Source of the DNA: Falsihalocynthiibacter arcticus
Lineage (GTDB): Bacteria > Pseudomonadota > Alphaproteobacteria > Rhodobacterales > Rhodobacteraceae
Reading direction: 5' to 3'
Assembly (NCBI RefSeq): GCF_000812665.2
Contig: NZ_CP014327.1
Coordinates: 62,001 to 126,000, forward strand
DNA: 64,000 nt
Below the pieces are notes generated by a model. It had not been told where the DNA came from, searched no databases, and was given only the letters and a program-made list of their open reading frames with translations. Shown here in pieces: positions 54,803-64,000 of the stretch. The first letter of the stretch is position 1; each line of letters begins with the position of its first letter. The position numbers were made by a program, and so were the translations under genes.

Positions 54803-55472
54803 CAAGTCGCCCATTTTCCAGCCGAACGATCCGATCCATCCGTGCCGCCAACTCAGGATTATGCGTCGCAATCACCGCCGACAATCCTTCATCCCGCGCC
54901 AAAGTCATCAAGGCTTCAAACACAACTTCCGCCGTTTCAGGGTCCAAATTCCCCGTCGGTTCATCCGCCAGCAAAAGCTTCGGCGCATTCGCCAAAGCGC
55001 GGCAAAACGCAACCCGCTGCTGCTCCCCGCCCGACAGTTCCGCAGGCCGATGCCCCGCCCGCGCCGCGAGTCCGACACTCTCCAAAAGCGCAAGCCCCCG
55101 CGCCTCCGCAGCCCCTTGTGAAGTCCCATTAACTAACTGAGGTAAAACGATATTTTCCAAAGCCGAGAACTCAGGTAGCAAGTGATGGAATTGATAAACG
55201 AACCCAACTTCGGCCCGCCGAATCCCCGTCCGACGCCGCTCCGAAAGCCCCGCCACGTCCTGCCCCGCAATCCGCACCACGCCGCCATTCGCAGAGTCCA
55301 AAAGACCCGCAATATGCAGCAAAGTCGACTTCCCAGCCCCCGAAGGCGCCACAAGCGCCACAACCTCGCCCCGCGTAATTTTCAGGTCCGCACCAGACAA
55401 CACATTGATCTGATTGGGTTTCCCAGTGTGGTAAGATTTCTCAATCCCAACAAGTTCCAAAACATCACTCAT
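54798..55472 (-). CDS. lolD: Lipoprotein-releasing ABC transporter ATPase LolD
   Basis: The 224-residue ATPase has Walker A APSGAGKSTLLH, FVYQFHHLLPEFSALENIVL (typical LolD/MacB Q-loop region), signature LSGGEQQRVAFCRALANAP and Walker B LLLADEPTGNLD. It powers extraction of outer-membrane lipoproteins from the inner membrane. It starts inside the lolC 3' end (8-bp overlap), so both are translated together. Confidence 0.94.
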   Translation of the reverse strand: MSDVLELVGIEKSYHTGKPNQINVLSGADLKITRGEVVALVAPSGAGKSTLLHIAGLLDSANGGVVRIAGQDVAGLSERRRTGIRRAEVGFVYQFHHLLPEFSALENIVLPQLVNGTSQGAAEARGLALLESVGLAARAGHRPAELSGGEQQRVAFCRALANAPKLLLADEPTGNLDPETAEVVFEALMTLARDEGLSAVIATHNPELAARMDRIVRLENGRLV

Positions 55473-56750
55473 ACCGTAACGCCTCCACAGGGTTCATTCG
55501 CGCAGCCCGACGAGCCGGAAAAATCGTTACAATACAAGACAGTATGAGCGATAACGAAACCGCCTTCACCACATCCTGCCACATCAATTTCGCAGGTAAT
55601 TTATAGATACCCCGAACCGAAGCATCCCAAACATCCCCCCCGAAGCCCCGTTCACAAAGGCCAAAATCTGGTCGAAATAAAGCGCGAATAAACACCCTAA
55701 AATGACACCCAAAATCGTCCCGATAACACCGACTAAAGCCCCGCAAATAAAGAATATTCTCATCACGGACCCTTCGGTCAAACCCATGGTCCTCAAGATA
55801 CCAATATCGCGCCCTTTGTTCTTCACAAGCATCACCAAACCCGACACAATATTCAGGCTCGCGATCAAAACCAGCACCGCCATCAGTACAAACATCACCG
55901 TGTCCTCAATCGCCAAGGCCCGTAAAAACCCGCCCGACCGATCTCGCCAAGACCACAACAACGTCCGCTCTCCGCCCGCAGCCAACAGCGCAGGCGTCAT
56001 GTCATCCACGCCCTCTGGATCAACGACCATGACCTCCAATTCATCTGCTACACCTTCCCGATTAAAGAAGCTTTGCGCCTCTTCAAACGGAAGGTAAACT
56101 CGAACGTTATCAATGTCATAGCGCCCAGCCGAGAAGACATAAACGACCTCGTAAACGTTCACCCGAGGGCTGGTTCCAAAGGCCGTTTTCACCCCATTTG
56201 GCGAGATCAACGTAATCGCATCCCCCACATCGAGGTTCAAAGTACGGGCCATCTCTCGACCAATCGCGATCCCCTCATCAAACTGCGCAATGTCCCCAAT
56301 CGATGTTTCAGGATTGGCAATACGAGGAATACCCGCGAAATCGTCGGCCGAAATCCCAAAAACCTGAGCGCCGGTATTTTGATCACCGCTATTCGCCATG
56401 ACATTGCCACGCACCAAGGGCGCAACGCGCGTCACACCGGGAACATTAGCAATGGCTTCGGCACGCGCGGCATAATCGGGCATCACGCGACTGGATTGCC
56501 CCAAATCGTTGATTTCTTCTGAGTTATAGACAGTCACATGCGCGTTTGACCCAAGGATCGTATCAACGAATTCTGCGCGGAACCCTGCCCGAACCGCCAT
56601 TGTGATAATGAGGGCGGCGACGGCGAGCAAAATGCCGACAAGACTGATCCACGTCATTACACTGACGCCACCGTCTGAACGGCGCGCCCGCAAATAACGC
56701 CACGCGATCATCCATTCAAATCGGGAAAAAGGGGCAGTTTGGTGCGCCAC
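55465..56750 (-). pseudogene. lolC: Lipoprotein-releasing permease LolC/LolE, frame broken at G7 (probably intact in vivo)
   Basis: GTG 56750 follows AAGGAG by 6 bp and gives MAHQTAPFSRFEWMIAWRYL. The protein has one N-terminal helix, a large periplasmic domain with the MacB/LolE fold, and FtsX-type helices (FVLMAVLVLIASLNIVSGLV onwards). At 55635-55641 a C7 run (G7 on the coding strand) shifts the frame after NGASG; G8 gives GGDVWDASVRGIYKLPAKLM and the end TIFPARRAARMNPVEALRYE, 428 residues. Because LolCDE is essential in most Gram-negatives, an assembly error is much more likely than a real mutation. Confidence 0.88.
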
Positions 56751-56850
56751 AGGCAGCTCCTTGTTGATTGGGCGGACTTTGGGCGGAAGGTTGCAAACCG
56801 TCAAGTTTAAACCGTAAATCGGCAATATCCGGCTTGAAATTGCCGCAAAT

Positions 56851-56882
56851 GTGAAACGCCCCAAGTGGTGGGGCGCTTCTGT
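56851..56882 (-). terminator. Hairpin behind proS
   Basis: CGCCCCA and TGGGGCG pair around AGTGG; on the minus strand GTTTC follows. It separates proS from lolC and is likely a moderate terminator. Confidence 0.6.
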
Positions 56883-56890
56883 ATCGTCGC

Positions 56891-58228
56891 TTAAAGTGCC
56901 GCGTAAATCGCGATGACGCGCGCGATAGCTTCTTCTGGAGTGACTTCTTCGCTTTCACCGGTTTTACGGCTGGTCAGTTCCACAACACCATTTTTCAAGC
57001 CGCGCGGCCCAACCGTAATCCGCCAAGGCAGACCGATAAGATCCATTGTCGCAAATTTTCCGCCAGCGCGCTCTTTGCGATCATCATAGAGGGGGTCGAG
57101 ACCGGCTTTCTGGAAGGCCTTATAAAGCGCTTCACAAGCGGCATCAGCTTCGTCATCGCCCTGCTTGAGGTTCACGATACCAACATGGAATGGCGTCACG
57201 CCTTCCGGCCAGATGATGCCTTTATCGTCATGACTTGCCTCAATGATCGCGCCCAAAAGACGGCTCACGCCAATTCCGTGACTGCCCATATGGACGGGCA
57301 CTTGCTTTTGATCCGCGTTGACAACTGTCGCGCCCATGCTCTCGGAGTATTTGGTGCCGAAGTAGAAAATCTGCCCCACTTCGATGCCCCGTGCAGTGCG
57401 GCGACGCTCCTCAGGAACCGAGTTGAATAAATCTTCATCATGGGTTTCATCGGTGCGGGCGTATCGCGAAGTGAATTCCTGCAACACGGCTTCGCATTCG
57501 GCCACATTGTCGAAATCAACTTCGCGATCCCCGAACGACAGATCGGTGACCTCGCTGTCATAGAAAACTTCGCTCTCGCCAGTGTCCGCCAAGACGAGAA
57601 ACTCATGGGTATAATCGCCGCCAATCGGCCCGCCGTCGGCGCGCATCGGGATGGCTTTGAGGCCCATGCGCTCGTAACTACGCAAGTAACTCACAAGATG
57701 ACGGTTATAGGCGTGCAACGCATCTTCCTTGCTCAAATCGAACGTGTACCCGTCTTTCATGAGGAACTCGCGTCCGCGCATCACGCCAAAACGGGGGCGA
57801 ATTTCGTCGCGGAACTTCCACTGAATTTGATAGAGCGTAAGGGGTAAGTCTTTGTAACTATTGACATGGCTGCGGAAAATATCCGTCACCGCTTCCTCAT
57901 TCGTGGGACCATAAAGCATGTCCCGCCCGTGGCGATCCTGAACGCGCAGCATCTCTTCGCCGTAATCATCATAGCGACCACTTTCACGCCACAAATCTGC
58001 GGGTTGAAGGGTGCTCATAAGAATCGGAATGTGGCCTGCTTTTGCCTGCTCTTCGTGCACGATATTCTCGATATTGCGCAGAACTTTGAGGCCCAGAGGC
58101 AGCCAGCTGTAAATCCCAGCGGCCGTTTGCTTGATCATCCCTGCACGCAGCATAAAGCGGTGGCTCACGATTTGTGCCTCGGCGGGGGTCTCTTTGAGGA
58201 CGGGCATAAAGTAACGAGAAAGACGCAT
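56891..58228 (-). CDS. proS: Proline-tRNA ligase
   Basis: The 445-residue class II synthetase has motif 1 ([20 protein letters not shown]), motif 2 ([23 protein letters not shown] region), motif 3 ([20 protein letters not shown]) and an anticodon-binding domain. It lacks the INS editing insertion between motifs 2 and 3, the normal form in alphaproteobacteria. It charges tRNA-Pro. Upstream of lolC-lolD in the same direction, a common order in Rhodobacteraceae. Confidence 0.96.
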   Translation of the reverse strand: MRLSRYFMPVLKETPAEAQIVSHRFMLRAGMIKQTAAGIYSWLPLGLKVLRNIENIVHEEQAKAGHIPILMSTLQPADLWRESGRYDDYGEEMLRVQDRHGRDMLYGPTNEEAVTDIFRSHVNSYKDLPLTLYQIQWKFRDEIRPRFGVMRGREFLMKDGYTFDLSKEDALHAYNRHLVSYLRSYERMGLKAIPMRADGGPIGGDYTHEFLVLADTGESEVFYDSEVTDLSFGDREVDFDNVAECEAVLQEFTSRYARTDETHDEDLFNSVPEERRRTARGIEVGQIFYFGTKYSESMGATVVNADQKQVPVHMGSHGIGVSRLLGAIIEASHDDKGIIWPEGVTPFHVGIVNLKQGDDEADAACEALYKAFQKAGLDPLYDDRKERAGGKFATMDLIGLPWRITVGPRGLKNGVVELTSRKTGESEEVTPEEAIARVIAIYAAL

Positions 58229-58403
58229 GTGTAGGCCCTTTTGGCAAATTTTCGGTCTTTTATCCTCTATGCCAAACCGCGCACACGTTCAATGGGGCAA
58301 GGTGATCCGCGGTGTAATTGCCATGCAATATCGTTAAAAGGTCTGAAACACTTGAAACCATTGGGGCAATGCGCAACATAGGGCGAAACACAAAGGATTT
58401 CCA

Positions 58404-59497
58404 ATGGCGCTCTCGAGTTCTCAACAGTTCAAGTATTGGTCCATCGCTTTGGCGGTTTTTCTCGTCGTTCTTTGGTCCCTTGGGAATGTGCTGCTGCCCT
58501 TTCTCTTAGGGGGGCGATTGCGTATTTCCTTGATCCGGTTGCGGATCGACTTGAAAGATTAGGCTGTTCAAGAGTCATTGCCACAGCGATTATTACTCTC
58601 GTGTCTCTTTTTGTCTTTGTGGTGATGGCGCTCCTCATTATTCCGACTTTAGTTATCCAAGTCAGTGAACTCATTGGCAAAGTCCCCGAATATTTCAACA
58701 ATATCAGAGATTTTATAACCAACAAGTTCCCCGATATTGCCAATAGTGAAAGTACGATCCGCCAATCGCTAAACTCCCTAAGCGAAGCCGTGAAATCCAA
58801 GGGTGGAGCATTGATTGAGGGCGCTTTTGCCTCGGCGCTCTCTTTGGTGAACATCATTGTGCTTTTAGTTTTGGTGCCCGTCGTTGCGTTTTATTTGCTC
58901 CTTGATTGGGATAATATGACCGCAAAAATCGACGCGCTTTTGCCACGTGACCACGCACCAACCATTCGTCATTTGGCCAGCGAAATCGACAGGACGCTCG
59001 CGAGCTTCATTCGCGGCCAAGGCACGGTATGCCTCATTTTAGGAACGTATTACGCCATTGCTTTGATGCTTGCGGGATTGCAATTTGGCCTTGTGGCTGG
59101 TTCCGTCGCTGGAATGCTTACCTTTATTCCCTATGTTGGCGCGCTTGTCGGCGGTGGTCTGGCTATTGGTCTGGCGCTCTTTCAGTTTTGGGGCGAATGG
59201 GGTTCCATCGCCACTGTCGCGATCATCTTTGCGATAGGTCAGGTCGTTGAGGGCAATATCCTCACGCCAAAATTGGTCGGCTCCTCGGTGGGCCTACACC
59301 CCGTCTGGCTCATCTTTGCGCTTTCTGTTTTTGGCACCTTGTTTGGATTTGTCGGCATGCTTATCGCCGTTCCTGTTGCTGCCTCAATCGGGGTCGTGAC
59401 GCGATTTGGGATCAAAGGGTACACCCAAAGCTATCTGTACCAAGGCACTGAAATTTCCAATAAAGAGCCTGAAAATGCCTCGCCAACTGACACTTAA
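58404..59497 (+). pseudogene. AI-2E/PerM-family membrane protein, frame broken at G6
   Basis: MALSSSQQFKYWSIALAVFL and NVLLPFLLGG are in the frame from ATG 58404 (behind AAAGGA). After G6 at 58509-58514 the continuation AIAYFLDPVADRLERLG is one frame over; G7 restores 364 residues. The rest carries the PerM pattern: VPVVAFYLLLDWDNM, GTYYAIALMLAGLQFGLVAG, GMLTFIPYVGALVGGGLAIG, EGNILTPKLVGSSVGLHPVW. Transport function is not defined (permease or AI-2 exporter). The 3' end overlaps the next gene by 23 bp. Probably another homopolymer error. Confidence 0.85.
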
Positions 59498-60167
59498 CCT
59501 TCCGGTAAGGACGGCCCTTGGGCGCGAGGATTTCTTCGTTTCCCCCTCCAACGCCCATGCTCTGGAGACCCTAAGTGCGCCAACAGATTGGCCCTTGGGC
59601 AAGATCGTGCTGTGTGGTGAAACTGGATCCGGGAAAACCCATTTGGCGCACGTCTGGGCGGAGCAAACGCAGGCACAAATCCTTCAGGCGTGCGATCTGG
59701 AGGCCTCAAACATCGAGCAACTCGCACGCGCCCCCCTTGCACTTGAGGACGCAGATCAGATCGCTCAAGATGGCGAACGCGAAACCCTGTTGTTTCATCT
59801 GCACAACCTAATCCTTGCGAATGGACATTTCCTGTTACTCACGGCGCGCACCGCTCCAAGCCGTTGGAATATCGCCCTACCTGACCTCAAAAGCCGGATG
59901 GAGGGGACTGCTGTCGTGCAACTTCAAGCTCCCGACGACATGCTCCTCACGGTGGTCTTGCTCAAGCATTTCAACGATCGCCAATTGCACGTCGCCCCCG
60001 AGGTCGTCGACTATATCATCAAACGTATCCCACGCTCGCTCGGGTTTATTGGCGAGCTGTGCGTCGCCCTCGATCAAACCGCCCTTTCTGAAAAGCGCGC
60101 GATCACCCGCCCACTGGTCGCCAAGGTGTTGGATGTTCTGGACAAAAACCACACAACTGGCGCATAA
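59475..60167 (+). CDS. Hda-like DnaA paralogue (regulatory inactivation of DnaA)
   Basis: ATG 59475 (MPRQLTLNLPVRTALGREDF) lies within the end of the PerM gene. The 230-residue AAA+ protein has an N-terminal clamp-binding-like QLTLNLP, Walker A GETGSGKTHLAHVWAE, a Walker B-like ALEDADQI, and C-terminal lid helices, but no DnaA domain IV. In Caulobacter the equivalent HdaA inactivates DnaA together with the beta clamp. The order PerM, Hda, ppk, ppx is a known alphaproteobacterial layout. Confidence 0.87.
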   Translation: MPRQLTLNLPVRTALGREDFFVSPSNAHALETLSAPTDWPLGKIVLCGETGSGKTHLAHVWAEQTQAQILQACDLEASNIEQLARAPLALEDADQIAQDGERETLLFHLHNLILANGHFLLLTARTAPSRWNIALPDLKSRMEGTAVVQLQAPDDMLLTVVLLKHFNDRQLHVAPEVVDYIIKRIPRSLGFIGELCVALDQTALSEKRAITRPLVAKVLDVLDKNHTTGA

Positions 60168-60195
60168 CTTCATCATAGCGTCATAAAACTCCCTT
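60167..60195 (+). promoter_or_regulatory. Possible Pho box upstream of ppk
   Basis: ACTTCAT-CATA-GCGTCAT-AAAA-CTCCCTT has the 7-4-7-4-7 layout of PhoB direct repeats. The first two units match CTGTCAT at 4-5 of 7 positions. It ends 11 bp before the ppk ATG. Confidence 0.3.
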
Positions 60196-60206
60196 AGGTC
60201 GTCCGT

Positions 60207-62381
60207 ATGAATGAATGTGATTTCTTAACCGCGCCCTTTCCCGCGCCCGTGCCCCTAGATCCGCAGGATTTTATGGGTCCTCGCCGTTTTTTCAATCGGG
60301 AGCTGTCGTGGCTCGCGTTCAATTGGCGTGTCCTCGAGGAAGCTGAGAACCCCAATGTTCCCCTCCTTGAGCGGCTCAGATTTCTGTCGATTTCGGCGAC
60401 CAACCTCGACGAATTTTACACGGTACGTGTCGCCGGTCTGCGCGAATTGGCGCTAGCGGGAAATACCACCCCCGCCGCTGATGGACGCAGCCCTGCGGAT
60501 CAACTGGTTTTGATTCACAAAGACGCGCGTGAGTTGTTGAACAAACAACAGGAAACGTGGATTTCTCTCCAAAGTGAGATGGTACAGGAAGGCATTTTGG
60601 TTCTCAAAAACAGCGAGCTTTCTGCTGAGGACAAGAAATACCTAAAGGTCTATTTTATCGATCAGGTTTTTCCTGTTCTTTCGCCACTCGCCATCGATCC
60701 CGCGCACCCGTTCCCTTTCATTGCGAACACGGGCTTCTCGCTTGCGCTGCAACTTGAAAGCAAAGAAAATGGTCGGACCCTCAAAGCGCTCCTGCCTGTT
60801 CCAGGTCAAATCAAACGGTTTATCTCCCTGCCAAGTGAAGACGGGCAATATCGATTCCTACCCATGGAGGAGCTGCTCCTCTTACATTTAGACAGCCTCT
60901 TTCCCGGATACATGGCCAAAGGAAGCTGTGTTTTCCGTGTCCTGCGTGATAGCGACCTTGAGGTCGAGGACGAGGCCGAAGACTTGGTCCGCGAATTTGA
61001 AGTGGCTCTAAAAAGGCGCCGCAGAGGTGAGGTAATTCGCCTTAAAATCTCGAACGGAGCACCAAAGGCCCTGAGCAAACTCATCACCGACGAGCTTCAC
61101 GTCTCCTATGACGAAGTCGTTGAAACAGAAGGGCTTTTGGGGGCGTCCGACCTCGCAGAGTTGGTGATAGACGAGCGCCCAGACCTCTTGTGGCCAAGCT
61201 TCACGCCGCGTGTTCCCGAACGGGTTCAGGACCATGACGGCAATATGTTTGCGGCGATCCGTCAAAAAGACATGCTCCTGCATCACCCTTACGAAACCTT
61301 CGACATGGTCGTGCGCTTCCTTGATCAAGCCGCCCGCGATCCTGATGTTGTGGCCATAAAACAAACCCTCTATCGCACAAGCCGCGAATCCCCAATCGTT
61401 GAAGCGCTCTGCGAAGCGGCCGATATGGGGAAATCCGTCACCGCCTTTGTCGAGCTAAAAGCCCGCTTTGACGAAGCCGCAAACATCCGCCAATCTCGCC
61501 GCCTAGAGCGCGCAGGGGCCCATGTTGTATATGGTTTCATCAACTATAAAACCCACGCGAAAATCAGCATTGTTGTGCGGCGTGAAGGCGACCAGCTTGT
61601 CACCTATACGCATTATGGCACTGGCAACTATCATCCGATTACGGCCCGAATTTACACGGATTTGTCGTTTTTCACCTGCGACCGTGCGCTCGGAAGTGAC
61701 GCAACAAAAGTCTTCAATTACCTTTCCGGATACGCGCAACCTGTCGGGTTGGAAAACCTTTCGATCTCCCCGCTTTCCCTAAAATCCACGCTGCTTGAAA
61801 AAATCGCGCGTGAAGCGAAATTCGCGCAAGAGGGCAAAACAGGGGAAATTTGGGCCAAGATGAACTCGGTGGTTGATCCGGACGTCATTGACGCGCTTTA
61901 TGCCGCCTCACAGGCGGGCGTGAAGGTTAGTCTTGTTGTGCGCGGAATCTGTGGATTACGGCCGGGAATCAAAGGGTTGTCCGAAAATATTCGGGTAAAA
62001 TCTATTGTCGGTCGTTTTTTGGAGCATTCTCGAATTGTTTGTTTTGGGAATGGCCACGGCCTCCCCAGCAAAAAAGCCGAAGTCTATATTTCCTCCGCGG
62101 ATTGGATGGGGCGCAACCTTGTGCGGCGCGTTGAAACTCTGGTTCAAATCACTAACGCGACAGTAAAGGCCCAGATTGTGAGCCAAATCATGGCCGCGAA
62201 TATGGCGGATGTGGCGCAGAGTTGGATTTTGGCACCCGATGGGTCCTACACGCGCCCACCCCATGAAGGAGGCGGGATATCCTTCAACTGTCACCGCTTC
62301 TTTATGGAGAATCCCTCGCTTTCAGGCAGGGGCAAAGCTGGGGCCGCAGATGTCCCAGAATTGGCGCATTCCAAAGATTGA
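60207..62381 (+). CDS. ppk: Polyphosphate kinase 1
   Basis: The 724-residue enzyme has the N-terminal PPK domain ([20 protein letters not shown]), the head domain, and two phospholipase-D-like C-terminal domains with the phospho-His in [19 protein letters not shown] and [20 protein letters not shown]. It makes long-chain polyphosphate from ATP. Its 3' end lies 50 bp from ppx. The ribosome binding site before ATG 60207 is weak. Confidence 0.96.
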   Translation: MNECDFLTAPFPAPVPLDPQDFMGPRRFFNRELSWLAFNWRVLEEAENPNVPLLERLRFLSISATNLDEFYTVRVAGLRELALAGNTTPAADGRSPADQLVLIHKDARELLNKQQETWISLQSEMVQEGILVLKNSELSAEDKKYLKVYFIDQVFPVLSPLAIDPAHPFPFIANTGFSLALQLESKENGRTLKALLPVPGQIKRFISLPSEDGQYRFLPMEELLLLHLDSLFPGYMAKGSCVFRVLRDSDLEVEDEAEDLVREFEVALKRRRRGEVIRLKISNGAPKALSKLITDELHVSYDEVVETEGLLGASDLAELVIDERPDLLWPSFTPRVPERVQDHDGNMFAAIRQKDMLLHHPYETFDMVVRFLDQAARDPDVVAIKQTLYRTSRESPIVEALCEAADMGKSVTAFVELKARFDEAANIRQSRRLERAGAHVVYGFINYKTHAKISIVVRREGDQLVTYTHYGTGNYHPITARIYTDLSFFTCDRALGSDATKVFNYLSGYAQPVGLENLSISPLSLKSTLLEKIAREAKFAQEGKTGEIWAKMNSVVDPDVIDALYAASQAGVKVSLVVRGICGLRPGIKGLSENIRVKSIVGRFLEHSRIVCFGNGHGLPSKKAEVYISSADWMGRNLVRRVETLVQITNATVKAQIVSQIMAANMADVAQSWILAPDGSYTRPPHEGGGISFNCHRFFMENPSLSGRGKAGAADVPELAHSKD

Positions 62382-62431
62382 CAATATGCATATTCTAAAG
62401 GCAAGGTGCCTAAGAATTGAAGGAGACACAC

Positions 62432-63973
62432 ATGAGTGACGTCGATTTGGCCGAAGATCTCTGGGGCCCATTTGGACGACCACTTTTCGAGTCCCCCTCT
62501 GCACATGCGCTAAGGCGTGTAGGGGTGGTTGATGTTGGGTCAAACTCAGTTCGGCTTGTTGTTTTTGACGGCGCGGCGCGCAGCCCTGCTTACTTCTACA
62601 ACGAAAAAATTATGTGTGGCCTTGGGGCCGGGCTCGGCGAAACCGGCCGCCTAAATCCCGAAGGACGAAAACGTGCCCTCGCTGCAATCAAGCGTTTCCA
62701 GCGCCTTGCAGAGGGGATGAACATCGCACCGTTGACAGCCGTCGCCACGGCCGCGGTGCGAGAGGCGGAGGACGGCCCTGAGTTTCGGGAGGAGATAACT
62801 CGGGAAACTGGCCTCCGCCTATTTGTCATCGACGGAAAAGAAGAAGCTCGCCTTTCAGCACAGGGCGTCCTGCTCGGCTGGCCTGAAGCCAAAGGGCTGG
62901 TGTGTGACATTGGCGGCTCTTCGATGGAGCTTGCGGAACTGAAAGCCAGCGGCGTGGGCTATTGCGTTTCAAGCGACCTCGGCCCATTGAAACTCATGGG
63001 TTTCAAGACGAAAAAAAGCCAGAAGGCCCATATTAAATCCGTGATCGAAGACCTCCACAATCAAATGCCGATCACCGATAAGCGGCTTTTTCTCGTGGGA
63101 GGCTCTTGGCGGGCGATTGCGCGTTTAGACATGGAGCGGCGTAACTATCCACTTCCGGTTCTCCATGAATATCGGATGACACCAAGATCGGTACTCGATA
63201 CAGCAAAATGGATTGCCGAAAACGATCTCGATGATTTGGCAAGCCGCACCAATACATCGTCCGAACGTATGGCGCTGGTTCCGATCGCGAGCCAAGTCCT
63301 CAAACAATTGCTAAAAACGTTCAAACCAAAAGAAATCGCTATTTCCAGCTATGGAATCCGCGAAGGTATGCTCTATGAGCAAATGCCAAAACGGGTGCGG
63401 CGCCGTGACCCTTTAATCGAAGCCTGCCGATCCGCGGAGGCCAAAGATGCGCGTTCCCCCGGGTTTGGCCGCGAATTGTATGACTTCATCATGCCTCTCT
63501 ACAAATCTGCGCCCGAGGAAACCAAGCGACTCATTAAGGCGGCCTGTTTGCTTCATGATGTCAGTTGGCGCGCCCATCCGGATTTTCGCGGCGAGGTTTG
63601 TTTTGACAACACCACCCGCGCAAACCTAGGTGGTTTAAAACATCGCGAACGTATTTTTTTGGGGCTCGCCCTACTGCATCGCTACAAAAACAAAAGCGAA
63701 ACGTCACGCTTTGCCCCCTTGTTTGAAATGCTCACACCAAAGCAAAAAACCGACGCCGAGACCTTGGGCAAAGCCATGCGATTTGGGGCGATGTTTTGGA
63801 CCAAGCACCTGAATGCGGTTGCCAGTTTACGCTTTTACCCGAAGAAAAAAGAGTTGGTGCTGCATCTCGACCCCGAATATCAGGACTTGTTTGGGGAGGT
63901 TGCTGCTTCACGTTTCAATGCTTTGGCTTCAGCCCTAGAATCCAACGCCAGCGTGGAATTTTCTAAAGGTTAA
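62432..63973 (+). CDS. ppx: Exopolyphosphatase (Ppx/GppA family)
   Basis: ATG 62432 (MSDVDLAEDLWGPFGRPLF) follows GAAGGAGAC. The 513-residue protein has the ASKHA phosphate-binding motifs VVDVGSNSVRLVVFDG, ATAAVREAEDGPEF and VCDIGGSSMELAEL, then an HD-like C-terminal domain (LLHDVSWRAHPDF). It degrades polyphosphate or pppGpp. Paired with ppk in one transcript, giving opposing enzymes under shared control. Confidence 0.95.
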   Translation: MSDVDLAEDLWGPFGRPLFESPSAHALRRVGVVDVGSNSVRLVVFDGAARSPAYFYNEKIMCGLGAGLGETGRLNPEGRKRALAAIKRFQRLAEGMNIAPLTAVATAAVREAEDGPEFREEITRETGLRLFVIDGKEEARLSAQGVLLGWPEAKGLVCDIGGSSMELAELKASGVGYCVSSDLGPLKLMGFKTKKSQKAHIKSVIEDLHNQMPITDKRLFLVGGSWRAIARLDMERRNYPLPVLHEYRMTPRSVLDTAKWIAENDLDDLASRTNTSSERMALVPIASQVLKQLLKTFKPKEIAISSYGIREGMLYEQMPKRVRRRDPLIEACRSAEAKDARSPGFGRELYDFIMPLYKSAPEETKRLIKAACLLHDVSWRAHPDFRGEVCFDNTTRANLGGLKHRERIFLGLALLHRYKNKSETSRFAPLFEMLTPKQKTDAETLGKAMRFGAMFWTKHLNAVASLRFYPKKKELVLHLDPEYQDLFGEVAASRFNALASALESNASVEFSKG

Positions 63974-64000
63974 AGTTCGATTTCCCCCTCCTTGAGAGGC

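Overview
The window looks like a chromosomal segment of an alphaproteobacterium, most probably a marine-type Rhodobacteraceae (Roseobacter group). The evidence is a GTTC-N7-GTTC SOS box, a class I PHA cluster with CTGC-N3/4-GCAG PhaR operators, ThyX, the ProS form without an editing insert, an Hda-like DnaA paralogue next to ppk/ppx, and DUF2842 behind purA. No rRNA, tRNA or CRISPR array was seen.

Layout. 1-12.3 kb: FG-GAP protein fragment, 2Fe-2S ferredoxin, an SOS box driving only the C-terminal stump of error-prone polymerase DnaE2, a peptidoglycan-binding lipoprotein, DegP-type protease, hflK-hflC, rpiA-gor, L-serine dehydratase, LysE/Lrp pair, EamA transporter, thiamine pyrophosphokinase. 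12.4-17.3 kb: a large acidic protein, then an IS3 element riddled with four copies of a small hairpin repeat and abutted by an IS630-type element. 17.3-26.8 kb: DUF2842-purA, secG, pyrG, DUF1330, TerB-like protein, a polar amino-acid ABC transporter with one damaged permease, and a second kind of IS630 element. 26.8-31.3 kb: phaR, phaP, phaC and divergent phaZ, with predicted PhaR operators at each promoter. 31.3-43.1 kb: M15-like protein, VOC protein, hydrolase, thrS, a bufferin-type copper RiPP operon (precursor, DUF692/MNIO enzyme, DUF2063 partner, DoxX), ArsC/Spx-like protein, two cold-shock genes, SGNH esterase, a membrane-protein gene split by a second IS630 copy, thyX. 43.3-50.7 kb: a TbpB-like surface lipoprotein with its Slam (DUF560) exporter, gloA, a MarR-type regulator, sdhE, an aspartate aminotransferase, NorM-type MATE pump, DUF1761. 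50.8-64 kb: parE, a HEPN/AbiU2-like gene split by a second, apparently identical IS630 copy, lolD-lolC, proS, a PerM/AI-2E protein, hda-like gene, ppk, ppx.

Two themes cut across the window. First, six genes (hisQ-like permease, bufC, the TbpB-like lipoprotein, lolC, perM and the IS-split membrane gene) each have one reading-frame break, and every break lies in a homopolymer that is one base too short (usually G/C runs of 5-7). Since lolC is normally essential, a systematic assembly error is the leading explanation, and those genes are probably intact in the organism. Second, mobile DNA is active: five IS copies of three types are present, the two copies of one IS630 type look identical, and the insertion sites can be read to the base (TA duplications, a regenerated phaR stop codon, a split abortive-infection-like gene that rejoins in frame). 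The least explained signal is the covarying hairpin repeat that invaded the IS3 transposase gene four times.
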